From positions 31,910,639 through 31,974,638 of the forward strand of contig NC_068346.1 in NCBI RefSeq assembly GCF_014633365.1: a stretch of DNA of 64,000 bases, written 5' to 3'. The position numbers and the translations under genes are program-made. Positions 54,946-64,000 of the stretch are shown piece by piece. The notes beneath the pieces are model-generated. The model was not told the origin of the DNA. It saw only the letters and a program-made list of their open reading frames with translations, and did no database searches. The DNA is from Diospyros lotus (taxonomy: Eukaryota > Streptophyta > Magnoliopsida > Ericales > Ebenaceae). Within the stretch, counting starts at the first letter, position 1, and every line of letters starts with the position of its first letter.

Positions 54946-56778
54946 ATGAACTCTAGACAAATTATGAAAAATCGTTTGGGCGTGAGCGTAACCCTTCATA
55001 ACGACGCGCTATACTGCCCCCGTGTAGTGACAAGTGAGCTAGGGCCGCTGCATCGGCGCCCGGATGTAGTGGTAAATGAGCAAGGGTTCCCGCATTTGCT
55101 TGGACGGATGTGGGTAAAGAAGCTAGTCCAAAATCAAAACCAAAACCAAAATCAAAATAAAAAACAAAATCAAATTCAAAGTCAAGGCCAAAAACAAAAT
55201 CATAGATTAAGAATTGGGTCATGGAATATAGGAACATTAACAGGCAAAGCTATGGAAGTGGTGGATGTGATGATTAAGAGAAAAATTAATATTATGTGCC
55301 TTCAAGAGACGAGATGGGTAGGGAAAAAAGCAAAAACTTTATCAGAAGCTGGATATAAAAGATGGTACACAGGAACTGATCGAGCGAAAAATGGAGTGGG
55401 GATTATTATGGATAAAAGCTTAATGAATAAGGTAGGGGATAGGATTATTATGGTGAAGATTAGTCTAGGAAGAATGACTATGAATATCTTTAGTACATAT
55501 GCACCACAAGCGGGGTTAGGTGATGAGATAAAAGTAAAATTCTGGGAGGACCTAGAGGGACTCATACAAATGATACCAAGAGGAGAGAAAGTGATTATAG
55601 GAGGTGACTTAAATGGGCACGTAGATAGAGACAGAAACGGATATAGAGAGGTACACAGAGGGTATGGATTCGGGGAAATTAATAATGAGGGTAAATCTAT
55701 CCTAGATTTTGCTATGACATATGGGTTCATTATAACCAATACTAGGTTCAGAAAACGAGACGAACACTTAATCACATATAAAAATATCACCTCAAGCACC
55801 CAAATAGATTACTTCCTCATGAGACAAGAGGATCGGTTATGTTGTAGGAATTGTAAGGTGATACCGGGAGAGTGTTTGACTACTCAACATAGACTTCTAG
55901 TACTTGACGTCCAAGTAAGAAATTGGAAGAGAAAAAATCATATAAAACAAAATCCAAGAATCAGGTGGTGGAATTTAAAAGGGGAGAAACAACTAATCTT
56001 CAAAGAAAAATTAAGGGGTAGAAGGGAATGGAATGGAGAAAGACAGACAAACCAAATGTGGAAAGAAATGGCTAATGCTCTGAGAAGCACGGCAAAGGTA
56101 GTCCTTGGAGAGACAAATGGTAGAGCCCCTAACCTTAAGGAGTCTTGGTGGTGGAATGAAGAGGTACAATTGAAAATTAAAAATAAGAAAACTTGCTATA
56201 AGGCGGTATATCAATGCAACAATGAAGAAAATCAAAAAAATTACAAAGAAGCAAAAAAGGCAGCAAAAAAAGCTGTTAGTGAAGCAAGGTCAAAAGCATA
56301 TGAGAATCTATATAAACGACTTGATACAAAAGATGGAGAAATGGATATATATAAATTAGCTAAAGCAAGAGAAAGAAAAACACGGGATTTAAATCAAGTG
56401 AAATGCATAAAAGATGACAATCAAAATGTTTTAGTAAATGAGGGAGCGATTAAGGAGAGATGGAATGAATATTTCACAAAATTATTCAATGAAGGTGGTG
56501 ACACAAGAGTTAGGTTGGGACATCTTAGTAACTCCGAAGGGAATGTGAGCTACACATTCTATCGACGCATAAGTTCAAATGAAATAAGGCAAGCATTAAA
56601 AAAGATGAAAAATCATAAGGTAGTGAGACCAGATAATATACCAATAGAAGCATGGAAATGCATGGGAGAAGAGGGCATCTCCTGGCTAACGCAACTATTT
56701 AACGCCATCCTTAAATCAAAAAAGATGTCAAATGAGTGGAGGAAGAGTACTTTGGTTCCTATATACAAAAACAAATGA
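54946..56778 (+). CDS. RTE LINE endonuclease and N-terminal RT
   Basis: 610 codons, ATG 54946. Residues ~65-85 are a Gln/Asn/Lys-rich run (QNQNQNQNQN). The endonuclease/exonuclease/phosphatase domain spans ~90-325 and keeps its key positions: SWNIGTL (N), CLQETRW (E), STYAPQ, IIGGDLNGHVD (D-x-N), TQIDYFL (D) and TTQHRLLVLD (H). It would nick the target DNA for priming. Residues 330-540 are a charged linker, then RT begins (YFTKLFNEGGD, IRQALKKMKNHKVVRPDNIP). A TGA at 56776, in a position expected to be Trp, ends it right at the YKNK motif. The endonuclease part could be functional. Confidence 0.85.
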   Translation: MNSRQIMKNRLGVSVTLHNDALYCPRVVTSELGPLHRRPDVVVNEQGFPHLLGRMWVKKLVQNQNQNQNQNKKQNQIQSQGQKQNHRLRIGSWNIGTLTGKAMEVVDVMIKRKINIMCLQETRWVGKKAKTLSEAGYKRWYTGTDRAKNGVGIIMDKSLMNKVGDRIIMVKISLGRMTMNIFSTYAPQAGLGDEIKVKFWEDLEGLIQMIPRGEKVIIGGDLNGHVDRDRNGYREVHRGYGFGEINNEGKSILDFAMTYGFIITNTRFRKRDEHLITYKNITSSTQIDYFLMRQEDRLCCRNCKVIPGECLTTQHRLLVLDVQVRNWKRKNHIKQNPRIRWWNLKGEKQLIFKEKLRGRREWNGERQTNQMWKEMANALRSTAKVVLGETNGRAPNLKESWWWNEEVQLKIKNKKTCYKAVYQCNNEENQKNYKEAKKAAKKAVSEARSKAYENLYKRLDTKDGEMDIYKLAKARERKTRDLNQVKCIKDDNQNVLVNEGAIKERWNEYFTKLFNEGGDTRVRLGHLSNSEGNVSYTFYRRISSNEIRQALKKMKNHKVVRPDNIPIEAWKCMGEEGISWLTQLFNAILKSKKMSNEWRKSTLVPIYKNK

Positions 56779-58007
56779 GATGTTCAAAACTGTGAAAATT
56801 ATAGAGGAATTAAGTTAATGAGTCATACCATGAAACTCTGGGAAAGAGTAATAGAGCAGAGGCTCAGAAAGGAAACAAAGGTGTCAGAAAATCAGTTTGG
56901 TTTCATGTCTGGTAGGTCAACAATGGAAGCTATATATTTACTGAGGTGTCTAATGGAAAGGTATCGAGATCATCAGAAGGACCTACATATGGTGTTTATA
57001 GATCTAGAAAAGGCCTATGATAGGGTCCTTAGAGAAGTATTATGGAGGATTTTAGAGAAGAAAGGAGTCAAAATAGCCTATATACAAGCCCTTAAGGACA
57101 TGTATCATGGTGTAGAGACAAGGGTCAGAACATGCAGAGGGGATACTGAACCATTTACAACTACAATAGGACTGCATCAAAGTTCTGCACTAAGTCCATA
57201 CTTATTTGCCCTAGTAATAGATGAACTCACTAAAGATATTCAGACAGATGTGCCATGGTGTATGCTATTTGCAGACGACATAGTGTTGGTGGATGAAACA
57301 AAGAAGGAGTGAACACTAAGCTTGAGTTGTGGAGAAACAATTTAGAATCTAAGGGATTTAAATTAAGTAGAAAGAAAACAGAATATATGGAATGCAAATT
57401 TAGTAAAAATGCAAGAGTGGATGATGTTATAATAAAATTAGAAGACCAAATCTTACAAAGAAAAGACCATTTTCGATATTTGGGATCAATGATTCAAAAA
57501 GATGGAGAAATCCACGAGGATGTCGCACATAGAATTAAGGCAGGTTGGCTAAAATGGAGAAATGCATCGGGGGTGTTATGTGATGGTAAAATCTCATTAA
57601 AATTGAAAGGAAAATTTTATAGGACAGCTATAAGACCAGTCTTGTTGTATGGTTCAGAATGTTGGGCAGTCAAATACCAGCATGAGCAAAAGACGAGTGT
57701 AGCGGATATGAGGATGTTAAGATGGATGTGCGGACATACAAGAAAGGATAAAATTAGAAATAAAGTTATTCGTAATAAAGTAAGAGTAGTGCCAATCGAG
57801 GAGAATATGAGAGAGACTAGACTAAGATGGTTTGGCCATGTGAGAAGGAGACTAAGAGACGCTCTTGTGATGAGAGTTGATGAAATAGAACAATTAGTCA
57901 CAAAAAGAGGTAGAGGTAGACCCAAGAAGACTTTGGGAAAGACATTAAAATTTGATATGAAATATATGGATCTAAATGAGGATATGACAAAAGACAGAAA
58001 TACATGA
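56779..58007 (+). pseudogene. RTE LINE reverse transcriptase, remainder
   Basis: Continues in the same frame after the [53 protein letters not shown], and the catalytic [10 protein letters not shown] box. A one-base frameshift at ~57305 moves the frame; the thumb/C-terminal part follows (ESKGFKLSRKKTEYMECKF, HFRYLGSMIQKDGEI, LLYGSECWAVK, RMLRWMCGHTRKDKIRN, GRGRPKKTL) to a TGA at 58005. Only two lesions separate this copy from an intact RT. Confidence 0.85.
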
Positions 58008-58713
58008 AAGTCTAGAATTCATGTAGCCGACCCCACATAGTGAAATAAAGGTTGGATATGTTATTGTTGTATTAAAAATAATTCACTTAGACGATTTAAT
58101 TTGGGTGGGGGTTAGTTAATTTGGGGGGCACCGGTGATAAGGGCTTAATTGAAAATTTGGGAAGGGAGTGATGGAGGTGAGGTGCATGTGGGGAGGGGCT
58201 GGGCAAATGAGTGGGGGAATATTATATGTTGCCCAAATATGGCAAAATTATATTAGTGTCAGACAACATAATTATTATCCGACATAGGCAACATATCAAT
58301 GTTCTATATTAATATAACAAACTTTAATATCATATAACATCCATATACTCCTCTGCATTTTCGACAACCCACTTCACTCTCAATTAAACTTTTTCAACTT
58401 TCCCCAGCTTCTCCCAAATTTTCCGTTCCTTGCTAATATATTATATAGTATACCCATCTACCCACATATGCCATAATACAAAATATTTGTTATTAATCAA
58501 TACATATTCCCACCATGTACAAGCTATGCACGGCAACATCCTTCAATTCTCCAATTGCTCAAGCCCATTATATCTTATTATTATTTTTCCCTTTTAAAAT
58601 ATAATACGTGTTACACTTATTATTATTATAATAATATTTTTGTCCACCTTAAACACCTAACGGGTTGTTACATGAACATACCTGTGGACCAGGGCTGAGC
58701 AGTTTTCTACTTC

Positions 58714-58863
58714 TCAGCATTCTGATAATGTGGCACAGTAGTTTTCTAGCCAGTCCGAAGCAGATTTAAGGACCCGAAGCTCGCCGGTCAGGAGATCACG
58801 AGCCATTCGTCTCCTAAGAGCAGCTTTATCAAAACTGACGGACGAGCTGGGAGGCCCCATTGA
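58714..58863 (-). CDS. last coding exon of an unidentified host gene
   Basis: On the minus strand an acceptor GCATTGTGCAG|TCAATG opens a frame (SMGPPSSSVSFDKAALRRRM, then ARDLLTGELRVLKSASDWLE, ending NYCATLSEC) stopping at TGA 58716-58714. It is the only one of three frames open across the exon, has balanced codon use and ends cleanly, unlike the transposon debris. A donor CAG|GTATGT follows 33 bp after the stop (58681), so the 3' UTR seems to be spliced. I do not recognise the family. Upstream exons should lie to the right but I could not define them. Confidence 0.5.
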   Translation of the reverse strand, partial: SMGPPSSSVSFDKAALRRRMARDLLTGELRVLKSASDWLENYCATLSEC

Positions 58864-59702
58864 CTGCACAATGCTTACAAAGATAAGTAAGCTTTCACAC
58901 TAGGCAATCCTCTATCAAACTTCATCAATATAACTGGAAAACTTGGTGCATGTTTGGTTCATAGGTTGAGATAGGTTAGTATACAATGTCCTGGGAAATA
59001 ATCTCCAAATCCTTGCAGATGAATAGGTTAGGCAATCCTCTATCAAATATTAACTATTGATTTCGTTTTGGCTTCCCTATATTAACTTTTTCTCCCACAT
59101 TTGACAAGTTTTGTTAAATATGTTGAATGATAAATGTTTAGTGTGCTTATTCAATGTATTTGAGATAAGGATAAAAGCTAAAACTACAAAATTTTCCAAA
59201 CATCCATGCTAATATAATCGTGTAAAAGATGTTTTTGAGAAGAAAACTAAGACGTAAAATAAAATTTGTTGAGTTCTGAGTTCTCTTGCAGCGTATTGTA
59301 GAATAGTGGGGTCAGGTTCTAAATAGGCTAGGTCTGACATTTGATGCATTCAACATGATTTTGCATCCGCATCATGTGTTGGTTGAAGAGTACACAGAAC
59401 AGTTCTAGCAAACATTAAATATGTTTTGTGGGATTGTGAAAGCCATGGTAAGACATCTCAAAAGCTTGAACCAAATGTTTCGGTAGGCTGCAGCTGGCAA
59501 GGCGTGAAAGGAATGGCTAAAACCGAAGTGGTGCACCTGAAAATGTGTTTTGTGCATGTTAGTGGCTGCCAGCATGGTTGTATTTGTGTGTAAGTGCTCC
59601 GCATTCCCTGGTACGTTTTTACTGAGCATGTTTGCATGTATGTTACTAACTAACCGTTCCATCATACTCCAGGGGAATGAAAAGATTTTCAAATAGCTAA
59701 GT
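58864..59702. other. presumed intron of the minus-strand host gene
   Basis: No certain gene. A minus-strand frame at 59692-59405 (95 codons) has no recognised domain; the acceptor-like ACATTTTCAG|GTGC occurs within it. 58940-59050 contains 'aggcaatcctctatcaa' twice (58908 and 59032). Confidence 0.35.
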
Positions 59703-60766
59703 ACCTGTTCTCTTTGTTGTTTTTAACTCGTTTTGAGTTTTCAGTTTTGCAAAACACTGAAAACCCGTTCTCTTTTTTATTTTCAAAAACGCATTTTCGA
59801 AAACAAGAAAAAAACTTGTAAAAAAAATCCAAAACAACAAAAAATCGTTTTTGACTGTTTTTAGCCAAAACGCGGCCAAAAAATCAAAACGCGCACTTGC
59901 CGAGTCCTCTTGCTGCCTCTTCTCTCTTCCTTCTTCCTCTCTCTCTTCCTTCTTGGCCGGCGACATGCCTGCCAAGGCCATCATCGCCGCTCACCGTCGT
60001 CTATCTCTTCCAAATCAGAGTTCTCTCTCTCTTCCTTGCTATGCGACGACACACCTGCCATGACTATCTCCGTCGCAAACCGACCGCGGTCTCGCTCTTC
60101 CTTCTCTCTTCCAGATCGGAGTCCTCTGTCTCTTCCTCTCTCTCCTCCTGGTTAGCTGGTGACGCGCCTGCCACGACCATCATTGCCGCGAGTTGTCACC
60201 GCCATGACTAGCAATCCAGATCCGTCGCGCCTCGCCTTCGCCTACGCCAATCATTTCTTCTTCCCCTTCACCGTTCGATTACGTTGGTTGTCTCTTCTTC
60301 CCCATCCCCGGTCGCCATTCGCCTATTCTGTCTCTTCTTCCTGAAGAAGTTGAAGCAAGCTTTGCTTGGGATGGGAAGCCTGGGAAGGGGCAAGAACTAA
60401 TTTCTCAATTATTTTGTTTCTATTATTAATTAAGTTTAATCATTAATTATATTATTCTATTATTTAACCAAACATCTAATTTAGTGTATGCACTAAAAGT
60501 TGAACCTAAAGATTTTTAAATTATAAAAAAATAAAAATAATATTATCAATAATGAATAATCAAATTTATTAAATAAAATATTATAAATTTTTTTTTCTCA
60601 AATTTCAAAGTGAACGCGTTTTCAAGTTTTCAATTTTGAGAAACAATTTGTCAGAATGAAAAAAATAATATGTTTTTAATTTTCTCAAAACAGACACTCA
60701 AAATACAAAACTAAAAATAAAATTCAAAACTCAAAACTGAAAATTAAAAGACAAAGAGAACACCAC
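59703..60766. mobile_element. TIR element with GC-rich cargo (MULE-like)
   Basis: Left end CCTGTTCTCTTTGTTGTTTT with GAGTTTTCAGTTTTG, right end reversed GGTGTTCTCTTTGTC with TTTTCAGTTTTGAG; inverted similarity runs ~100 bp. The interior 59880-60360 is GC-rich, pyrimidine-rich and composed of 2-3 diverged copies of a ~120-bp unit ('ggcgacatgcctgccaaggcc', 'gacgcgcctgccacgacc'). Frames within it are Ser/Leu-rich low complexity. TSD was not resolved, so class is inferred from TIR shape. Confidence 0.6.
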
Positions 60767-62130
60767 CTAAAGCTTTACGTTGTGTTTTGAGTCTTTCATT
60801 CTGAACTATAGCCATTGTCATGAGGGTTTGGAGGTTACAGTATAGTTGTAATATAAGTCTATCTTGCATTGTAAAAGAGCTTTAGTGGTTTTGAGGTATA
60901 TTAGTACCTAAGGGCACGCATTTAGTTCAAAGGAGTTTACCCAGCAGTGGTGGGAGTCAATTAGAATTGACTTAGCCCTAGGCTAGCAATCGACGGGGCT
61001 AATTAACTATGGTCTATACATATGAAACTTGGAGAACTTGGAGGGTCAACCATGAGTTGGTTGCTGGACTAGAAGAGTCGACTACTAGGTTCAGTTGCTA
61101 GTTCACTTCAACTAATCAAAGGTGCCAAACTACCCCGATTGACTAAAAGGAAGTTGATTGTGGAGTCAGCTATCCAGTCCAAAGGCCTTATTGAGTCAGT
61201 AATGAACAAAGCACACAATTAAACTCTAAGAGCATTGGTGAGATTTAATGATGACATGTTAAAGAGGATTTGGATTGCTTAGCAACTACTCTAGAGGTTC
61301 CCAACACTTACCCCAAGTCTCGACATAGATCTTGCGTGCGTGCAGGGAGGGGGTGCCTTGAATTCACAGGTCAATTAGTGCATGGGTCCTGACTACAGTA
61401 TTTCTTGATGTGACCTCAGTAGGACATTTAAGTGTCAAGGAGGTGAACTTAGTCAGCTTAGCAGAGCCATGCTAGCGACTTCCAAATAGACGAGGTGCCA
61501 CACTCTCACTACCTTTGCTCAACTCAATTATCCTTTGTTGTTTGTTTGTGTAACACCTTGTGCTTCGTTAAAGGACCAAAGGAGAGACTAAGTGAAGGAA
61601 GAGATGAGAATCAACCTAAGGAGGTCAGTTGTAGGAAGAATAGAATTGTGGAAGCCAACATCTAGCTTAAGTTGACTTAGGAGTTGACTGTCCACTTAGT
61701 AGACTTAACAGTCGACCATAAGTTGATTGTGGAGTGGATAATGACTACGTGAAGAAGTGTTGTACTAGAACTAACAGTCAATTTGCCAGTCAACTTTTGA
61801 AATAGGTGAACTATTTTAGCTAATCAACTGGCTTCGGGCTCAAATTTGGAAGACTAATGGAGAATTAATTACCTGCATTTCATATATTATAAAAAGGCAA
61901 ATAAGAGGATTCTAAAAATATAAATTCTGTGAAATTTGGTTAAGGTTGAGATTTGGAGCTAATGGGGTAACAAAGACTAATTAAGTGAAGGTTAGATTAA
62001 CCTCCAGCTTTCTAGTTGGCTCTTGAGTACTCCGGAAACAGGGAAATAATCTACACAGGAGTACGCTAGCATCAGACTGAAGAAGAAAATGGAGAGTCCA
62101 AAAGGGGAATGACACAAAGCTAGAAGTTTG
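60767..62130. other. gene-free stretch with reiterated GTCGAC/GTTGAC words
   Basis: No gene. From 61030 to 61810 words like GTCGACTA, GTTGACT and GTCAACC recur at irregular spacing, in the same style as 37140-37430 (in the large solo LTR) and 20110-20520. Probably degenerate LTR material. Confidence 0.4.
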
Positions 62131-62469
62131 TGTCACGACCCTTGGGGTATTTTAGGGTTAAAGCTGTAATTGGTTACATTGTTGGTTAGGAAATGCTATT
62201 AGTTCTTTGTAGTGCACATGGTATTGTTCCTAGACTCTACTTCTAGTTGAACAGCCTATAAATAGGCCATAGTATGTAGAGAAAAGTATACTGAAAGAAT
62301 ATAATAAATTCATATTTTCCCTCTCTATTTTATCTTTCTGGTTCTTTCCTTGCTCTCCCTCATTTCTCTTGATTTCTACACTATATCTCCCTCCAATTTC
62401 TTCTCCGTTCCTCTCCCGAATTCTTCCCATTTCCTTCCTAGACCCTAGCTAAACCCTAGGGTCGTGACA
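62131..62469 (+). mobile_element. solo LTR with perfect TSD GTTTG
   Basis: TGTCACGACCC...GTCGTGACA, 339 bp, same family as 9981-10319 and 13361-13688, with CCTATAAATAGG at ~62268. GTTTG at 62126-62130 and 62470-62474 is a perfect 5-bp target duplication. Confidence 0.9.
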
Positions 62470-62906
62470 GTTTGATTTGGTGAGGAGCCCACCTCCAGTC
62501 TTCCTTGTTTATTGTATGTATGCTTTACTGTATGTATGCCTTATTGTCTTTGTAAGTTTGTTTATTTTAGAATATAATTGTGCTTAAAAGTTATAATATT
62601 AAATTATTAATATATTCAGGTATTCTGATTGATGAATCAATGAATCCTAAAATTGATTTTACAAATTGCACTATAATATGACTACTACTCTTATTTGCAT
62701 CATATATGTAAATATTATTTTATCATTTTTATAGTCTCGCTTTTTATGTATTATTTTATCTGTTATTCTTTGGCCTTTTAAGAACATCTTTTGTTATATT
62801 ATTATATATTAGAAATTAGATTGCTTAATATAATATATCAGAAATTATATATATTATTTGATTTAATATGTATTTTGTATTTTTATCAAATTGCTTGGAC
62901 TCAGAG
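62470..62906. other. AT-rich non-coding DNA
   Basis: No gene recognised. Probably the upstream or 5' region of the hAT element that follows. Confidence 0.4.
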
Positions 62907-63180
62907 ATGGATTCTTCTTCTAATGTTGATGATATTAATATTTGTTCAGAGCAAAATTTGGAAAAGCCTTTGTAGAGATATGTTATGAAAATTAATACTT
63001 CTCAAAAGAGGGGGAACATTCAATGGTGGTGTAACTTTTGCAGTGAAGTAATCTGGCTCACATACAAGGGTTAGAACACTTGCTAAAAATATCAGGAGAA
63101 GGTGCTGGACCTTGTAAGAAAATTTCAGGAAGTGATTTAATTGAGCTACAAAATGATACATGCAAAAAAATAAAATAAAA
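62907..63180 (+). pseudogene. Ac-type hAT transposase, BED zinc-finger part
   Basis: ATG 62907: MDSSSNVDDINICSEQNLEKPL, then a TAG at 62973 where a Trp is expected, then RYVMKINTSQKRGNIQWWCN and CSEV, the W...C-x2-C half of a BED finger. A small frameshift near 63070 precedes LKISGEGAGPCKKISGSDLI, the conserved region after the finger histidine. Domain binds transposon ends. Two lesions. Confidence 0.75.
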
Positions 63181-63225
63181 ATAGATAGCACAAGAAATGG
63201 AGATGGCAATATGGATATGGCTAAG

Positions 63226-63504
63226 TGGGTTAATACTTGGTCATTTTATTTGATTTAAGTTTATTTATTCTGTTTAGATAATATTAGTGGATATTAGTGG
63301 GTTAGTTTGTTGTTAGTGCTTTCCTATTTTTTAGTTTAATGGATTTGCTTAAGTCTATTTAATAAACGCTTGAATTGTATTAGTTATTATGAGGAATGAA
63401 GAAAATTATATCTCTCTTGAATCATTCTCCTACGACTTCTCTGCTCTTCTTTTCATTGCAATTTGCAGCAGGTTTTCTTCCTCCTAAATTCTATCCCTAT
63501 CACA
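63226..63504. mobile_element. probable insertion splitting the hAT gene (LTR-like)
   Basis: The hAT coding sequence is interrupted between about 63225 and 63505 by T-rich DNA starting TGGGTTAATAC and ending CTATCACA. It contains AATAAACGC and a pyrimidine-rich end as in short copia LTRs. A 5-bp duplication is not evident, so limits are approximate. Confidence 0.35.
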
Positions 63505-63541
63505 AAAGTTAGATGTTGAAGCTAAAATATAGCAAACAAGA

Positions 63542-64000
63542 ATGAGCCGAAAAAAAAAATTTCCTTTGCCTTCTCAGAGTAGTTCACCAAAGACTATGGG
63601 ATCAGGACAATTGGGCAGGGGCATGTACAAGAAAGTGTTGGCTCAAAAAAGAGGAACACTTGTGAGTGAAGGTGGTGGTAGAAATAGTAGTTCTCTTTCC
63701 AAAGCTATTAATGTGCAACCCCGTATTGAATTGGATGCTCACGTTGCTAGAGTGTTTTATTCAGCTGGTTTATCGTTTCGTCTTGCTAGGAATCCATATT
63801 ATGAGAGTTTTTATACCTATCATGTTGCTAGTGCAATTCCTGATTATTTGCCTCCTGGATATAATTTGTTGAGAGCTAGTTTGCTCCAAGAAAAGCACAT
63901 GTTGAAATATTGTTAGAGCCCATCAAGAGAACCTGGAAGATGAATGGTGTTATTATTGTGAATGATGGTTGGAGTGACTCATAAAGGAGACCGTTAATTA
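63542..64000 (+). pseudogene. Ac-type hAT transposase, DUF659-proximal part (runs off window)
   Basis: 63542-63916 reads MSRKKKFPLPSQSSS, then a conserved block: ELDAHVARVFYSAGLSFRLA, RNPYYESFYTYHV, YLPPGYNLLRASLLQ. After a frameshift near 63905 it continues PIKRTWKMNGVIIVNDGWSD with a TAA shortly after, which is the start of DUF659. The order BED finger, 'FY..GL.F..ARNPYY', DUF659 is the standard plant hAT transposase. The catalytic and dimerisation parts lie beyond 64000. Confidence 0.8.

Larger units (their letters stand above)
54866..58072 (+). mobile_element. nearly complete RTE-clade LINE
   Basis: Starts in the short 5' leader (GTCGGTCTCAAGCCCGG). One ORF carries apurinic endonuclease then RT. 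It ends GTAGCCGACCCCACATAGTG...TTGGATATGTTATTGTTGTA, the short reiterated tail typical of plant RTE elements rather than poly(A). Target duplications are not clear. It sits inside the 6.7-kb inverted-end unit, so it is younger than that unit. Confidence 0.85.
51971..58672. mobile_element. 6.7-kb unit with ~350-bp inverted ends and 5-bp flanking repeat
   Basis: The left end TATAATGACCCGTTAGGTG and right end CACCTAACGGGTTGTTACA are the same sequence in opposite orientation, and the similarity extends ~350 bp inward (for example GAGCAATTG and GGCATATGTG words). TGAAC lies directly outside both ends (51966-51970, 58673-58677). The interior is TA-rich with nested elements: a MITE, SINE pieces, a TRIM-like repeat and an RTE LINE. 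Without the LINE it would be ~3.5 kb. The 5-bp TSD and TG...CA-type end suggest LTR-type integration, while the long inverted ends suggest a TIR transposon, so the class is unresolved. Confidence 0.7.

Noticed and set aside
55302..55799. 165-codon minus-strand frame within the RTE endonuclease
   Set aside because: Shadow of the plus-strand endonuclease, which has all its family motifs.
63542..63916. Independent host gene of 124 codons
   Set aside because: The ARNPYY and PPGYN blocks and adjoining DUF659 start show it is part of the hAT transposase broken by an insertion and frameshifts.
1..64000. A novel defence or biosynthetic gene cluster
   Set aside because: No adjacent intact genes with linked functions; almost all coding sequence is transposon-derived and interrupted.

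Overview
This window is repeat-dense, AT-rich nuclear DNA from a flowering plant, most likely a eudicot. The evidence is Ty3/gypsy and Ty1/copia LTR elements primed by initiator-Met tRNA, CACTA (TNP2/TNPA) and hAT transposons, an RTE-type LINE, tRNA-derived SINEs, (TA)n tracts and GT-AG introns. No organelle, rRNA or bacterial-type operon was seen, and no complete host protein gene. Nearly all recognisable coding sequence is decayed transposon sequence.

Layout. 1-9033: a degenerate Ty3/gypsy element (PBS 2158, extra acidic ORF, gag, PR, RT, RH, broken IN, right LTR 7003-9033). Its left LTR is replaced at the 5' side by two inverted LTR copies of the same family. 9034-13795: a dispersed repeat ('R') split by a 3.7-kb LTR element with gag remnants only (9981-13688). 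13796-20015: a tail-to-tail inverted duplication of a TTF/DUF4371-type hAT transposon. 20016-25250: non-autonomous hATs, a SINE, a solo LTR, and a possible miR159/miR319-like hairpin with a TATA box on the minus strand. 25252-28684: a unit with ~550-bp terminal inverted repeats that carries a spliced 'Transposase_28'-type ORF. 28690-32420: a LINE remnant with an inverted 5' duplication, abutting a CACTA TNP2 fragment. 33650-40960: a second R copy (minus strand) split by copia LTRs, a copia body, and a 2664-bp solo LTR nested inside that. 41000-43620: a second decayed Transposase_28-like ORF and an LTR-like segment. 44389-51442: a small MITE split by a 6.8-kb CACTA element (TSD CTT). 51971-58672: a 6.7-kb unit with inverted-repeat ends, 5-bp flanking repeats, a MITE, SINE pieces, a TRIM-like element and a nearly complete RTE LINE. 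It lies in what looks like a short intron of a minus-strand host gene whose last coding exon is 58714-58863. 59703-60766: a TIR element with GC-rich cargo. 62131-62469: a solo LTR with perfect TSD. 62907-64000: the start of an Ac-type hAT (BED finger, then DUF659) running off the window.

The genes do not form a pathway; the story is nested transposition. Several insertions are dated relative to each other by perfect target duplications: ATATTCTT, ATAATAAT, GTTTG, GTTTC, CTT and ATTGY. The functional candidates are the minus-strand hairpin at 23.6-23.8 kb and the minus-strand exon at 58.7-58.9 kb. The hAT palindrome could give a long hairpin RNA if transcribed. I found no convincing novel multi-gene system.
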